The position numbers and the translations under genes were made by a program. Under the pieces are notes generated by a model that was not told the DNA's origin, ran no database searches, and worked only from the letters and a program-made list of their open reading frames with translations. From Balamuthia mandrillaris (taxonomy: Eukaryota > Discosea > Longamoebia > Balamuthiidae): a DNA stretch of 64,000 nucleotides. Shown piece after piece: positions 1 through 10,478 of the stretch. Numbering within the stretch: the stretch's first letter is position 1; every line of letters begins with the position of its first letter. The DNA is taken from NCBI GenBank assembly GCA_031835245.1, contig JAVKOQ010000016.1:310001-374000 (forward strand), read 5' to 3'.

Positions 1-1
1 A

Positions 2-109
2 GGGGCAAGCAAAGCGTGGACGATTGTTATGAATGATGGCGGTAATGCGTCTTCGTCAGGAGGTGATGGTGCCTCTTCTTCGGTGGACCCAACGAATTAT
101 TGGACCATT

Positions 110-112
<3 letters not shown>
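2..112 (+). CDS. C-terminal end of an unidentified gene (left edge)
   Basis: An open frame enters the window and stops at the TAG at 110-112. It gives about 36 residues, rich in Gly, Ser and Asp and ending in DPTNYWTI. The composition is that of a disordered tail. A GA dinucleotide run starts immediately after the stop, as in 3' flanks elsewhere here. No family can be recognised, and it could be chance because of its length. Confidence 0.35.
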
Positions 113-142
<30 letters not shown>

Positions 143-473
143 TGTTTGTTTTAGTATTTAACAAAAAGGCAACACAGTCCTTGTGTTGCAGGGCCGACTT
201 GTGGTATATGCCGCATGTTTTCTTGGCTTGTTTGTTTCCCACCGCTTGCTTTCCTCCCTCTCAAAATAACCTTCCCACTCGCACAAGGTAAAAGGCCGAG
301 TAGAGTGTTTTTCTATGTTCACGCTAAGCGGGAAAAAGAGTTCACGTTTTCTCAAGCGTGGAATTAAGAGACTGCCAAGTTTGCTTTCACTTCATGAAAC
401 TGCTTTCTCCCCTTTCCTTCTCCTTCTCCTTCTTCCGGCACACACGGCCTACTCCCAGAGGGATAATTATTAA
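113..473. other. Intergenic interval with a short GA repeat
   Basis: It holds a (GA)n tract at about 111-139 and pyrimidine-rich leader sequence (about 400-440) before the next start codon. No coding exon is supported. Confidence 0.5.
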
Positions 474-2127
474 ATGACGGAACGGAAACGCAACCGGTAC
501 CAGCTCAGGCCACCTGCCTGGGGCAGCCTTATCGACGATAGCGATGCCTCCGGCACCGACGAGGCCTACTCCCCCCTGCTCCTCTCTTCTCCTTCCTCTC
601 TCCCCTTCTCCTCTTCCCCTATACAAGCGACCACAGCGGGAGAAGAAGAACGGCCCCCAAAAACAGGTCGGTGGCGAAGAGTCCTGTCAGCAGCGAACAA
701 GCACAAATACATCCTCCTCTGGGTGGCGGCTTCCATCCTCACCAGCATGGCGCAGGAGGTGTGCTTGAAGCAAGTGGGCACAGCCATGCCCGACTTTCCC
801 TACTTCATCTTCTGGCTCAGTTCATGATCATTGGGGCATTGTCCACCTTGTCCGGCATATGCCTGGTCTTCTCCAACCCGCACGTGCCTGGCGTCATGCA
901 AGCCTTGCTCGGACCCGTTTGATTTTTCTCACTTGCCTCTTTGCTTTTTTCTTCTCTCTTCTCTTGCTGAGATCTTTATCCATTGCTTCTCCATGGCGCA
1001 GAGAGTGGTGACGGTACCGATGGCGATGGGGTGCTCTTTCTTGTTGCTCAAGTCCAGATATGCATGGAAGCAAGTGGGAGCGATGGTGCTCATCATGGCG
1101 GGTCTCTTCATTGCTCTCTGTCCCTCATTCTTTGGAACTGGGAACAGAGACACCGGAAACGTGGGGTGGAACTTTTGTTTCCTGTTTGGTTCTCTGCCGT
1201 TGACCATCGCCACGGTGTACCAAGAGAAAGTCTTTGTGGATGCGGTATGCTTTTCTTTGTTTCTTCCTTCTATATTTGTCTGCACTGCTTCTACGATGAC
1301 CTAAAACACGGATGCGGAACAAACATACAGCCCATACACATGGCCTTCATGTTGGCATGGATATGCTTCTACCAACTCGTGGCCGTCTTCATGACGTTTG
1401 CGGTGGACTGCATTCCCGGGTTCGGCAGCAGCACCTTCAACAACTTTGTTGAGTTTGTATATCTCGCTTTGTAGTTCTTCTCTTTAAAAACCGCCTCGGC
1501 TAACACATGAACAGACATCAAACGGCGGCCTTGAAATGTCTCTTCCACGGAGCGGTGGAACATTCGCACTGTCCCGGTTAGGATTCTTTATTCTGCACGT
1601 TTCCGCGTTCATCCTCTCTTTTCTCTCTTTAGTCTCTTTCTTTCTCTTTCTTTGTTGCTTCCTTCTCATACTCCTCTGCAATGTGAATATCAGAGTGTCA
1701 TTGCGACAGGGCATGGCTACCAATGCTACTCTTCATCATCGCTGGCATTCTCACCAACTTTGCCCAGCTGGGAGTGGTCAAATACGGCAACGCCACCTTT
1801 CTCTTCATCGTTTCCACTTTGACCCTGCCGCTCACCGAGTTTGCCTTCGCACTCAAGTTCATCATGGGAGAGGAGGAGACGGAATCCATCTCTCCATACA
1901 ACTATGGAGCATTGGCCGTTCTCCTCGTTGGAGTAACTCTCTATCAAGCATTTGACCGCTCACCTTTGCAGAAAGAAGCGAAGGGGAAGGAAGCGAGTGT
2001 GGAGATGGAAGAAGACAGAGATGGAGAGAAGAATCCAAAGGAAGTGATGATCACATCGGAGGAAGAGTGCGTGCACTTGACTGCATTGCCAGTGGATGTA
2101 GGCCGACCCAAGGAAACGTACACCTGA
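474..2127 (+). CDS. CRT-like (chloroquine-resistance-transporter family) membrane transporter
   Basis: This is a multi-span transporter of the drug/metabolite superfamily, CRT-like branch, which in other protists sits in vacuolar or lysosomal membranes. The start is the ATG at 474, followed by a hydrophilic N-terminus. The first membrane segment contains ASILTSMAQEVCLKQ, followed by the family-like MPDFPYFIFWLS. Further exons give SRYAWKQVGAMVLIMAGLF, then FMLAWICFYQLVAVFMTFAV. A Cys/His-rich loop (CLFHGAVEHSHCPECHC, about 1540-1720) corresponds to the CRT vacuolar loop. The last exon carries two more membrane segments and an acidic tail to 2127. Introns lie near 918-972, 1246-1325, 1456-1515 and 1579-1692. 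Two places do not join in frame: about 820-830 (one base short) and the junction near 1455/1516. The gene is therefore either slightly damaged or affected by base errors. Family call by motif resemblance. Confidence 0.65.
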
Positions 2128-2244
2128 AGCAGGTGCCTATGAACGCAACCTCCACAGGGGAGCAAAGCGGCGGCGTGTATCGATAAATGCTTCGGCAAGT
2201 CTGTGATGCCTTTGTCTGAAAACCACGACGACACGGATAGGTAA

Positions 2245-2252
2245 GTCGACAA
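2245..2252 (+). promoter_or_regulatory. GTCGACAA element
   Basis: The palindromic core GTCGAC is followed by AATA. The same motif lies near other gene starts in this window (see 8201, 8280, 21383, 21403, 41276, 50072). The function is inferred from recurrence only. Confidence 0.35.
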
Positions 2253-2344
2253 TATCTTAATAAAATTCGTGTCGTCATTGAATCACTAGACACGATCCAG
2301 GACACGAGCCCCGACCCGGAGCAAGGAGTGAGGGCATGCGAGGT

Positions 2345-2530
2345 AAGGACAGGAGAGAGGTTAGGAGAGCACAGCAGAGGAGACAAGCAACAGACGCGAG
2401 CGATGACGTGAGAGAGGACATGAGAGAAGACAGGAGGGCACAGCTTAGCAGACATATAACAGATGCGAGCGATGACGTGAGAGAGGAAAGGAGAGAGGAT
2501 AGGAGAGAGGACAGGAGAGACGAAGAAAAG
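2345..2530 (+). repeat. Purine-rich imperfect tandem repeat (minisatellite)
   Basis: A unit containing GATGCGAGCGATGACGTGAG followed by GGACAGGAGAG-type 10-mers occurs twice (about 2392-2445 and 2462-2520), flanked by further AGGAGAGAGG units. It lies between the CRT-like gene and the next start at 2697. The rest of 2128-2696 shows no exon, apart from a GTCGACAA element at 2245. Confidence 0.6.
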
Positions 2531-2696
2531 GTGAAAAGACTTTTCTCCTTATTTTTGCTTGCGCCCCAAAAAAACAGGAGAGAGAGAGAGAGAGATTGAA
2601 GGAACACCCAATCCCATCCCACTTCAACACCCCTTTTCCTTCCTGCTTTCCAGAAGTAACAGTATATTTATTTTTTTATTTTGATTTGGCACAACG

Positions 2697-3958
2697 ATGA
2701 CACGAGGCACCACGACGATCCTCGCGGCGTCCACGCTGCTGCTTGCCGCGCTGTTCGTGTCCGTTGCGACCTGCGGCTCCGTTTTCCCTCCTCTTCCTTC
2801 TCCTTCTTTCCTTTGGGCTGGTCACACGTACCTTGCTTCCTTTCACCTTTCTCTTTTGTCTTCTTTCTGCCTATCTTCACTTTCTTTCATCTTTGATTTT
2901 TGATTTATTTTACTACTTTTTTTTTGATTAATCGATTTTATTTTATTTTATTTATTTTTAAAACCAAAAAAAAAGTTATTTCAATGGAGATGGTGTGGAA
3001 TGTGTTGACTCTGTGAACACTCAAAACTTGGCCGCGCTCATCTCCGCCGTTTTGCGGGCTGAACCTGCTCTACTTTCTGAATCGGTACGCTTCCCTCTCT
3101 CTCTCTCTTCTCTCTCTCCCTCTTTCCTCCACTCCTCCTCCGCATCTCTCTCTCTCTCTCTCTCTCTCCTCTCTCGCTCTCTCTCGCTCTTGTTTTCTCT
3201 TCACTGCTTCTCTTCGCGTTTCTCCTCTCCTCTCTACGCCCTTACACTGTGGCTATTCTCGTTCTTTGGGTGTCTCTTCTCTCCTCGGTCACTCTCTACA
3301 TGTTTTTCCTTCATACTCATGAAACGCCACCTCCTTTAAACAGAATCCCTTGAGTGGTTATGTGGCCAACAGCGCTCAGCAACCCGAGCTCGTTACCGTG
3401 TTCCTCCAGACCAAGCCTCAACTCTCTCACTCTGCCTACTCTCCTCTTAGGGTCTCTTCTCGCTCTTACTTCTTCTTTGTCATCTCTTATTGGCTCCATT
3501 CTTTCTCTTCTCGTTACTGTCTTCTACTTCCTCCCTCCACTTTCTTGCTCTTATATATTAATACGTTCTTACTTTTTATCTTTTTTTCTTTTGTAAATAC
3601 AGTCTTTGTTGGAAGGAGCTGCCTCTTCTGTCATTGCTCCGTACACTTATCATACCTCCACCTCTTCCTCGTTGAGCAGCCTTCTTCTCTCTAAACTGCC
3701 CTCCGCCGCTTCTGTTGTTGTGGCTGGTTTGGAAGAAGGTTATTGTCCTTTCTTTTTTTTCTGTTTTCTTCTTTGCTTTCTTTTTTTTCTGTTTTCTTCG
3801 TTTCCTTTCTTCTTTTTCTGTTTTCTTCGTTTCCTTTCTTCTTCATTATTTTTGTACCAAGTAACTAACAACAAAAAACCAAAGGCAACGATAAGCTGAA
3901 GGATGTCACTTACATAAAGTTGGAGGAGTCTTTGGTATGCGCTCTGCTAGTTTTTATT

Positions 3959-4014
<56 letters not shown>

Positions 4015-4046
4015 GTCGTTTCTTTCTTTCTTTCTTTCTTGTCGTT

Positions 4047-4078
<32 letters not shown>

Positions 4079-4312
4079 GTCGTTTCTTTCTTTCTTTCTT
4101 TCTTTCTTGTCGTTTCTTTCTTTCTTTCTTTCTTTCTTGTCGTTTCTTTCTTTCTTTCTTTCTTTCTTGTCGTTTCTTTCTTTCTTTCTTTCTTTCTTTC
4201 TTGTCGTTTCTTTCTTTCTTGTCGTTTCTTTCTTTCTTTCTTTCTTTCTTGTCTTTTCTTTCTTTTTGTCGTTTCTTTCTTTCTTTCTTGTCGTTTCTTT
4301 CTTTCTTTCTTG

Positions 4313-4355
<43 letters not shown>

Positions 4356-4413
4356 GTCGTTTCTTTTCTTGTCGTTTCTTTCTTTCTTTCTTTCTTTCTT
4401 CTTTCTTCTTTCT

Positions 4414-4503
<90 letters not shown>

Positions 4504-5279
4504 TGGCTGCCTTTGTTCTTTTTTTTTATCTTTTTTATCTCGTTTTTTTAACGAACTTTTTCTTCATAATCGAATTTTGTTCACCAAATAAACAGAACTA
4601 TTTGAGGCAACACACAGCCCTCTTCTCCAATGGACGTACCGATCTCCTCCTCGTCTTCCTCCACGATGAATGTGCGTCTCTACCTAGTACTTCTATATTT
4701 TTCTTGCTTTCTTTCTTTTGCTTTCTATCTTTATGCTCTTGTTTCTCGTTTTCTCTCATTCACTCTCTTCTTTCTTTGTTCGTATCTAATTTCTTTCTCT
4801 CTTGCGAAAACGTAGCTGTTTCATTTGTGGGTGAGTTGAATGGTTTGGTGAAGGAGGCTTCTTCCGGCAACTATCTCTCCGTCTTCAGCGCTGAGAACCC
4901 TATTGTCCCTCCTGTTCAGGTACTCTAGCGTTACTTTCGTCTCTCTCTCTCTCTCTCTCTCTCATTTACCTTTTATCTTTCTGTTCTCCCTCCTTCACTC
5001 CTTCTTTTCTCTTTGTCTTTGGTCTTTCTTCCTTTGCTCAACTCAAAATGAAAACAGAGCACAAGCTATCCCTCTCGCGCAGAGACCGAGGGAGAGGAGG
5101 AAGAACTGGAGGAGAGCCCCTACAGCGACATGGACTACTGGCCCGCCTCCGTTTGGGAGGGCCTCATCACCGCCGTCCTCTTGCTCTCCATCCTGTTCTT
5201 TGGGGTGTTCTGCACCTTCCGAGTGCAGGTGCCCGATGCCCTGGGCAAGCGTCCTCGTGAGTCGAAGAAGAACAACTAA
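2697..5279 (+). CDS. Ac45/Voa1-like V-ATPase accessory membrane protein
   Basis: The gene appears to encode a type I membrane protein of the ATP6AP1 (Ac45)/Voa1/Big1 class, which assists assembly of the proton-pumping V-ATPase in the secretory pathway. The start at 2697 opens a signal peptide (TTTILAASTLLLAALFVSVATC). About eight exons follow: near 2983-3077 (LAALISAVLRAEPALLSES), 3343-3450, 3602-3740, 3881-3937, 4595-4670, 4816-4920 and 5057-5279. The luminal part is Ser-rich. The last exon has an acidic stretch, then PASVWEGLITAVLLLSIL leading into one C-terminal membrane span and a short basic cytoplasmic tail (KRPRESKKNN). The Trp-x-Gly-Leu entry to the span is typical of the family's C-terminal domain. 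The intron after exon 5 contains a 545-bp TTTC tract. The assignment rests on topology and the C-terminal domain, so it is moderate. Confidence 0.5.
3957..4501 (+). repeat. Long (TTTC)n microsatellite with GTCG-containing units
   Basis: About 545 bp of TTTC repeats on the coding strand lie inside an intron. They are interrupted about a dozen times by CTTGTCGTTTC units at irregular spacing. The same variant unit occurs, inverted, at 40430-40740 and as a short piece at 36327-36361. Confidence 0.9.
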
Positions 5280-5283
5280 CCAA

Positions 5284-5800
5284 GAAGAAGAGAAAGAAAA
5301 AGAAGAAGAAAGAGAGAAAGAAAAAATGTTTTTAGTTTTTTTTAAAAATAGAAAGAAAAAAAAAGGTTTTTCTTGAGTTATATATTAGTTCTTTTTGCAC
5401 GTTGTTGTTGCTGTTGGAGTAAGAACAAAGAAAAGAAGAATAAGAAAAACAGAAAAAAGAAAAAATAGAAAATAGAAAATAGAAAATAGAAAAGAAAAAA
5501 TAGACTAGAAAAAAGAAAAACAGAAAGAAAAATAAAAAATAAAACAGAAAAAAGAAAAAGAAAAAGAAAAATAGAAAAAAGAAAATAGAAAATAAATGAA
5601 AAAAGTGAAATAAAAAAAGAAAAATAAAAAAGAGAAAAGAAAAAAGAAAAAGAAAATAGCAAATAGAAAAGAAAAAATTGAAAAATAAAAGAAATAGAGA
5701 AAAGAAAAAAGAAAATGAGAAATGAAAAGAGAAAAATAAAAAATAAAATAGAAAAAAGAAAACAGAAAACAGAAATAGAAAAAGTATTCTTGATTTTAAA
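5284..5800 (+). repeat. A/G-rich low-complexity tract, GAAAAATAGAAAA-type units
   Basis: About 500 bp of GAAAA/TAGAAAA units lie between the Ac45-like gene and the 3' end of the SNARE gene. Open frames on the minus strand here are Phe/Leu/Ser strings and are not coding. Confidence 0.8.
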
Positions 5801-5916
5801 TATGATGCTATGTACACTCCTAAAAGCAATGCGACCCAAGATCGATGTTCTGGTACAAGCCTATCCACCAATGCACGGGTCAACACAGCAAACGTTTTTT
5901 TTTGTTTGAAAAATTG

Positions 5917-7614
5917 TTACGTGGCGGTTGGCATGACGCCACCCAACACCCCACCAACCACCAACAGCAACGCAACGAGCAGCAAGCACGACACCACGAT
6001 GCAAAGCTGTTTCTGTTGAAGAAGAAGAAGAAGAAGAAGAAGAGAAGAAGAAGAAGAAGAACAAGAACAAGAAGAACAAGAAGAAGAACAAGAAGAAGAA
6101 GAACAAGAACAAGAACAAGAACAAGAAGAAGAAACAAAACGGAGATGAGCAATGCAATGGAGAAGGAAAGAAAGAAAGGAAGCAGAGCAAAACCGAAGCA
6201 AACCTTTCGTGCCAAACATGTCGACTTCTCCACCTCCTCCAACGTGTCCGCAGCCTCCTTCATGTCCTCCTTGGCGGAGGCGACGTTCATCTCCACCTGC
6301 GACAGTTGTTCTTGTTGAGCGGTTAGCATGGCTTCCACATCACCAAACAGCTGGTTCAACTCAACTATTCTCCTCTCCAGCTCCTTCACGTCGTTGTGCT
6401 TGTCTTGGAGGAAGGAGAGGATGTGACCGGCGTCCTCCTCTCCTTTGCGGTCGCTCATGATTTGGGCTTGAAAGATGCGTTCTGCTGCCTTTGGGTCATT
6501 CTCCAGCAGTTCCGCTATTTGCTCTTCGTTTGCATCGGGTTGCACTGATGTTGTTGCAAGTCGTTAGTTGCAGAAGAACAAAGAAGAATGAGGAAGAACG
6601 AAGAAGAAGAATAAGAACAAGAAGAAGAAGAAGAAGAAGAAGAAGAAGAAGAAGAAGAAGAAGAACAAGAAGAAGAACAAGAAGAACAAGAACAACAAGA
6701 ACAACAGAAGAAGAACAAGAAGAAGAAGAAGAAGAAGAAGAACAAGAACAAGAAGAACAACAGAAGTAGAACAAGAAGAAGAACAACAAAAAAGCAAAAA
6801 AGCCTGGGGTGGATTCTGACCACCATCAACCCGGATGTAGTATGTAACATCCTGTTAGCGCATTTGCACCTGAGTAGACGGGACGGCTGATGTTGCCGCA
6901 CCAGGCTGAACGTTTCATGGCTCGCTTTGGCCTTCTTGAGGACCTTTATAGCCTCTTCCACTTTTTCTTTATGGGACACAGAATGTCCACAAAAACGGAA
7001 GGAAGAAGAAGAACAAAGAAGGAAGAAGAAGAAGAAGAAGAAGAAGAAGCAGCAGAAGAAGGAAGAAGGAAGAAGGAAGAAGGAAGAAGAAGAAGAAGAA
7101 GAAGAAGAAGAAGAAGAAGAAGAAAAAGAAGAACAAGAGCAAGAACAAGCTGAATACCTATTTGGATTTGTTGCAACATCAACTTTTTGTTTCTGGTCTC
7201 AGCCTCCTCCAGGACTTGTCTGTACTGCCTCGTCCACTCTTTAAACTGTTGCAACAAGGAGCCGTGAACGTTGACGCGAATGCGAAAGAGAGTGGAGGAG
7301 GTGTTGTGGCTGCTTCTTCGGAGGACATTGTTCTCCTGGTGCAGCCGTCGGAGCTCCAAGCTGACCCCTTTGGTCGCCTCGTCCAGTTCCGTTCGCAGTT
7401 GAGAAGCTTCTTTCTGAAGTTCTTTGCAGAGAAAAGTATTTGAGAAGGAGAGTGAGAGAGAGGGAGAGAGAGAGAGAGGGAGAGAGAGAGAGAGAGAGAG
7501 TGAACAAACCCTGGGGGGTTGGGAGGAGAACTCACTTCTATCAAGCGTTACCTCCCTTTTTCTTGTAACGCAATATAAGGAATAAGCCGATCTCATCCGA
7601 AGTTTTCTAGCCAT
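5917..7614 (-). CDS. Syntaxin-type Qa-SNARE
   Basis: This is a membrane-fusion SNARE of the syntaxin class. Exons run from high to low coordinate. A tentative first exon (7614-7537) ends at a strong GTGAGT donor. 7433-7158 carries Habc-type helices (KEASQLRTELDEATKG; LLQQFKEWTRQYRQVL). 6544-6204 begins QPDANEEQIAELLE and contains the SNARE motif. 6012-5917 is the membrane anchor (CIVVSCLLLVALLLVVGGVL) with a short end, MPTAT. The SNARE motif ILSFLQDKHNDVKELERRI...LFGDVEAML.AQQEQL..VEMNV keeps the Qa pattern, including the central-layer Gln. Splice phases join cleanly across 7158/6544 (QIQI-V-QPDAN) and 6204/6012. Both large introns contain GAA/GAAC repeats (antisense TTC). The N-terminal helix is not convincingly placed, so the 5' end may be incomplete. 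Confidence 0.75.
6019..6138 (+). repeat. (GAA)/(GAAC) repeat in SNARE intron
   Basis: Trinucleotide GAA with AAGAAC variants fills the last intron of the SNARE gene. Related tracts lie at 6595-6790 and 7000-7150 in the preceding intron. Confidence 0.85.
6595..7150 (+). repeat. Two GAA/GAAC tracts around a non-repetitive island
   Basis: GAA/GAAC repeats at 6595-6790 and 7000-7150 flank a unique 200-bp island (about 6800-6990) inside one SNARE intron. Read on the minus strand the island gives a helix-like frame (KVEEAIKVLKKAKASHETF), but the splice phases for inserting it do not fit. Confidence 0.7.
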
Positions 7615-7899
7615 TACTGGGCCACGTGCTCATCTTCACCCGTTCTCTCTGTGTTCTCTCTCTGGCCCTCTTGTAAAAGAGCGGATAAGAAAGAGAAAGC
7701 CACAAAAACAAACTGGACAACCAAAGAAAAATGAAAGGTTGCAAAGACCGGCCCCCTTGTTGTTGGTTTTGTATCGTGTTTACCTTGGAAGGAGAGCATG
7801 AACAAGAATGGAGAGAAAGAGACAAGCAATCTTCTGGCTCTCTGCCCTCTGACAACATTTTTTTGGGCTTCCTCTTCGCTATTCACCGCTTTTATCTCA

Positions 7900-8159
7900 G
7901 TCCCTTTGCTTCCCTTGGTGCCTATCAGCAGGAGTACAGCAAGCTGGCCGTTGCTTTGGCCAAGGGCACCACCGTTCCGCAAAAGCTGAGAGACCTCTTC
8001 TCCCAGGGTTCATGCGAATGCGTGTTCCAGGATATCCTCGACTCAACGGCACAAGAGCCAATCCCACTTTTAACACCTTCAGCAGCGTCCATGCATTCAT
8101 GCATACAGTCCGAAAGGAACAAGGTCGCTCTGTTTCGCGTCGTCGCGAGAGATTTGTGA
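7900..8159 (+). other. Possible orphan exon, plus strand
   Basis: After a good polypyrimidine tract and TATCAG at about 7929, the plus strand reads QEYSKLAVALAKGTTVPQKL and continues open to a TGA at 8157-8159. This resembles a helical exon, but no start exon or family was found. The minus-strand frames here contain stops. It may belong to a small gene upstream of the armadillo gene or to an unplaced SNARE-like piece. Confidence 0.25.
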
Positions 8160-8200
8160 TCTTTTAAATCGAAAGCGCCAATCGAAAATCGAAAATCGAC

Positions 8201-8290
8201 GTCGACAAAAACTGGAAGTTGTTCGTCTCATGATCTTTGAAAAAAAATCAAAAATGCCAATCGTAAATCAAAGACAGATGTCGACAAGTT
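8201..8290 (+). promoter_or_regulatory. Two GTCGACAA elements upstream of the armadillo gene
   Basis: GTCGACAA lies at 8201-8208 and again at 8280-8287, 144-223 bp before the ATG at 8424. A direct ATCGAAAATCGAAAATCGAC run (8181-8200) precedes the first copy. Confidence 0.4.
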
Positions 8291-8423
8291 CAACCAATTC
8301 TTGTAGACGTTCGTGTCTTCACTTCTTTTGTTTCAGCCAAAAAGTATCGCGATCAGATTACATCGAAAAACACAAAATCTTCTTCACTCTCTCTTTCTCT
8401 CCAGCCCTCCCCCAAGAGCAACT

Positions 8424-10109
8424 ATGAGCGACGTGGTCAGCACTGAAAGGAGAGGGTGGTTGTGGTGGTGGCCCGCACGGACGCGCGGCGATTGGATCTG
8501 GCTCCTCTCCACTTTTGCCATCGGCACGTTGGGCCTGGGCGCCTTCCTGGCCTACCGCCGACGCGCCCTCCAAGCCGCCGCCAAAGGCAAAGGGCCGAAA
8601 CGCCCCTCTGAGCCGCTCATCTGGCGTTCGTTTTCTCTCTCTCTCTCTCTCTCTCTCTTGCTTTTGTTGATTTTTTTTTTTCCGATCAACAGCGACACCA
8701 GAAGAGGTGCGTGAGTATGAACAGATTTTGTTTTCTGACGACAGAGCGCTGCAGTCGGAGGGCCTCAAAACTATTTATCAACAAACCACCTCTCGTATGA
8801 TATTTCTCTATTTCTTGCCTGTTCCTTCCTTCGCACTGACCTTCTTCTTTGCACCCTGTTCTTTGTTCTGTGTGCTTCTCCTCTCTTCTTCTCACTTCAC
8901 TCTTCTCTTCTGCTCTCGTTCGTTCGTTCTCTCTTCACTCCGCACTCTTCTCTTCGCTCTTCTCCCGTTCTCTTCTCGTGCTCTCTCCTCTCTTCGCTTC
9001 TTACTCTTCTCCTTCACTGTGCCTCACACTTCTTCTCTGCTTTTGGCTTTCTCTTTTTCTACTTTCCTTCTCTCCTACTCTCTTTCTCTTTTATCATCAA
9101 CCAACACTAAAACAAACCAACAAAAAAAAAAGGCCTAACACACGACAACGTTCGCGAGAACGGCCTTCTCGATGTGCTCATTCGCTTCTTGGCGACCTTT
9201 CCTGAACCTCTTCTCATGCTAACGACCTCCGCGCTGACCAACCTCTCCGTCAACGAGGAGAACTGCCGCGCTATGGCTCAGGGCAACGCCATCTCTCTCC
9301 TTCTGGACCTGCTCAACGATGCGAGAAGCAGCGCCAAGCTAAGAGAGAACGTGCTTCGCGCGATGACCAACTTGGCGACCGTTAGAGAGAACGAGGATAG
9401 GATAAGGGAGGCCGGAGCGTTGCCCCATTTGTTGGCGTTGTTTGAGGAGGGGCAGGAGAGAGAGGTCCCTCAGGAGGTTCTGTTTCAGGCCTCTCGTGTT
9501 TTGGTGAATCTTATTGATAATGGTTTGCTTCCTCTTGTCAACATTCATCCTTTGCTCTCTCTAATATTCTATTATACTTAACACAAATAGAGAAGAATTA
9601 TACCGTGATACTGGAGAATAACGGGCTGGAGCACACCATCCGATACTTGCACAGCACGGAGGACATTGAGTTTCTTCGTCGCCTCGTTCGGCTGCTCGGT
9701 TGTTTTGCTCTTCCTGCTGATGGTACCTTTCCCTTCTTTTCTTGGCTTCTTTGTTTTTTCCTTCCTCTTTGTAACCTTGAAATAACATTAAACAGCACCA
9801 ACCTACAATCGTATCGCAACGGCGGAGAACGCCGAACGCCTGGCCGCCATCTTCCAAAAACACCAAGCAGAAGGGGACGACCGGATCGACCACATCCTTT
9901 TGGCCATCGCCAAGATAGTGGGAGAGCAACACGCAAACGACAAAGCGAAACAAGATAAGCTGCGAGAGTTTCAAACTGCATTTACCAGCGATGAGAGAGG
10001 CCTGGCGGCCATCTTCTCGTTTTTGACGGATGAGAACGCTCAGCGACGAAACTGTGCGAAAGCGGTTTTGCATGACTTGGTTCGAAACAATGGTACTATT
10101 CTCTCTTCT

Positions 10110-10147
<38 letters not shown>

Positions 10148-10430
10148 CGTTCTTTTGCTGACTTTTAGTCTTGTTATTGATAAAGCGGAAGCATTGGAGA
10201 GCTTGAGGGAGGTGGCCAACGCAGCGGTCGCCAACAACATCTCCGCCGCGCAGCAAGAGGCGCTGGCGCGGTGTCTCGCCGTCGCCGAAGAGGAACTACG
10301 AAAAGCAAACAAATCGACGGAAGCAGGCCAAGCACAAAAGAGCGGCGAAGAAGAAGAAGAACAAAAGAACGAAGACCAAGACGCGGATGTCGGCAGAGAA
10401 GACGACGGAGAAGAGAAAGCGGAACAATAA
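8424..10430 (+). CDS. Membrane-anchored armadillo-repeat protein
   Basis: The start is the ATG at 8424. The N-terminus is Trp-rich and has a single hydrophobic span (WIWLLSTFAIGTLGLGAFLA) followed by RRR and a basic stretch, the arrangement of tail-out or mitochondrial outer-membrane anchored proteins such as ARMC10/ARMCX. Later exons encode ARM/HEAT-like helices: PLLMLTTSALTNLSVNEENC, MTNLATVRENEDRIREAGAL, NNGLEHTIRYLHSTEDIEFL and AIFSFLTDENAQRRNCAKAV. The C-terminus is a Glu/Lys-rich tail (GEEEEEQKNEDQDADVGRED) ending at 10430. Exons are about 8424-8625, 8694-8797, 9133-9525, 9592-9722, 9797-10092 and 10187-10430. It converges on the next gene with only about 50 bp between stop codons. The binding partner is unknown. 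The ARM call is firm; the mitochondrial location is only suggested. Confidence 0.7.
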
Positions 10431-10478
10431 ATAAATACATTTTTTTTAAAAAAAAATACAAGGGAATAAGTTTTTTTT

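Noticed and set aside
2345-2530. Regular repeats that could suggest a CRISPR-like array
   Set aside because: The spacing is irregular, units are purine-rich and imperfect, and the genome is eukaryotic.
3920-4928. Long open frames of Phe/Leu/Ser repeats
   Set aside because: They are translations of the TTTC microsatellite and intron sequence of the Ac45-like gene.
5332-5886. Minus-strand frames rich in Phe/Leu/Ser
   Set aside because: Antisense of the A/G-rich tract, with no splice signals or domain.
6850-6990. Helix-like minus-strand frame KVEEAIKVLKKAKASHETF inside a SNARE intron
   Set aside because: Flanking exons already join in phase without it, and its own frame ends in the wrong phase. 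It could still be an alternative exon but is not supported.
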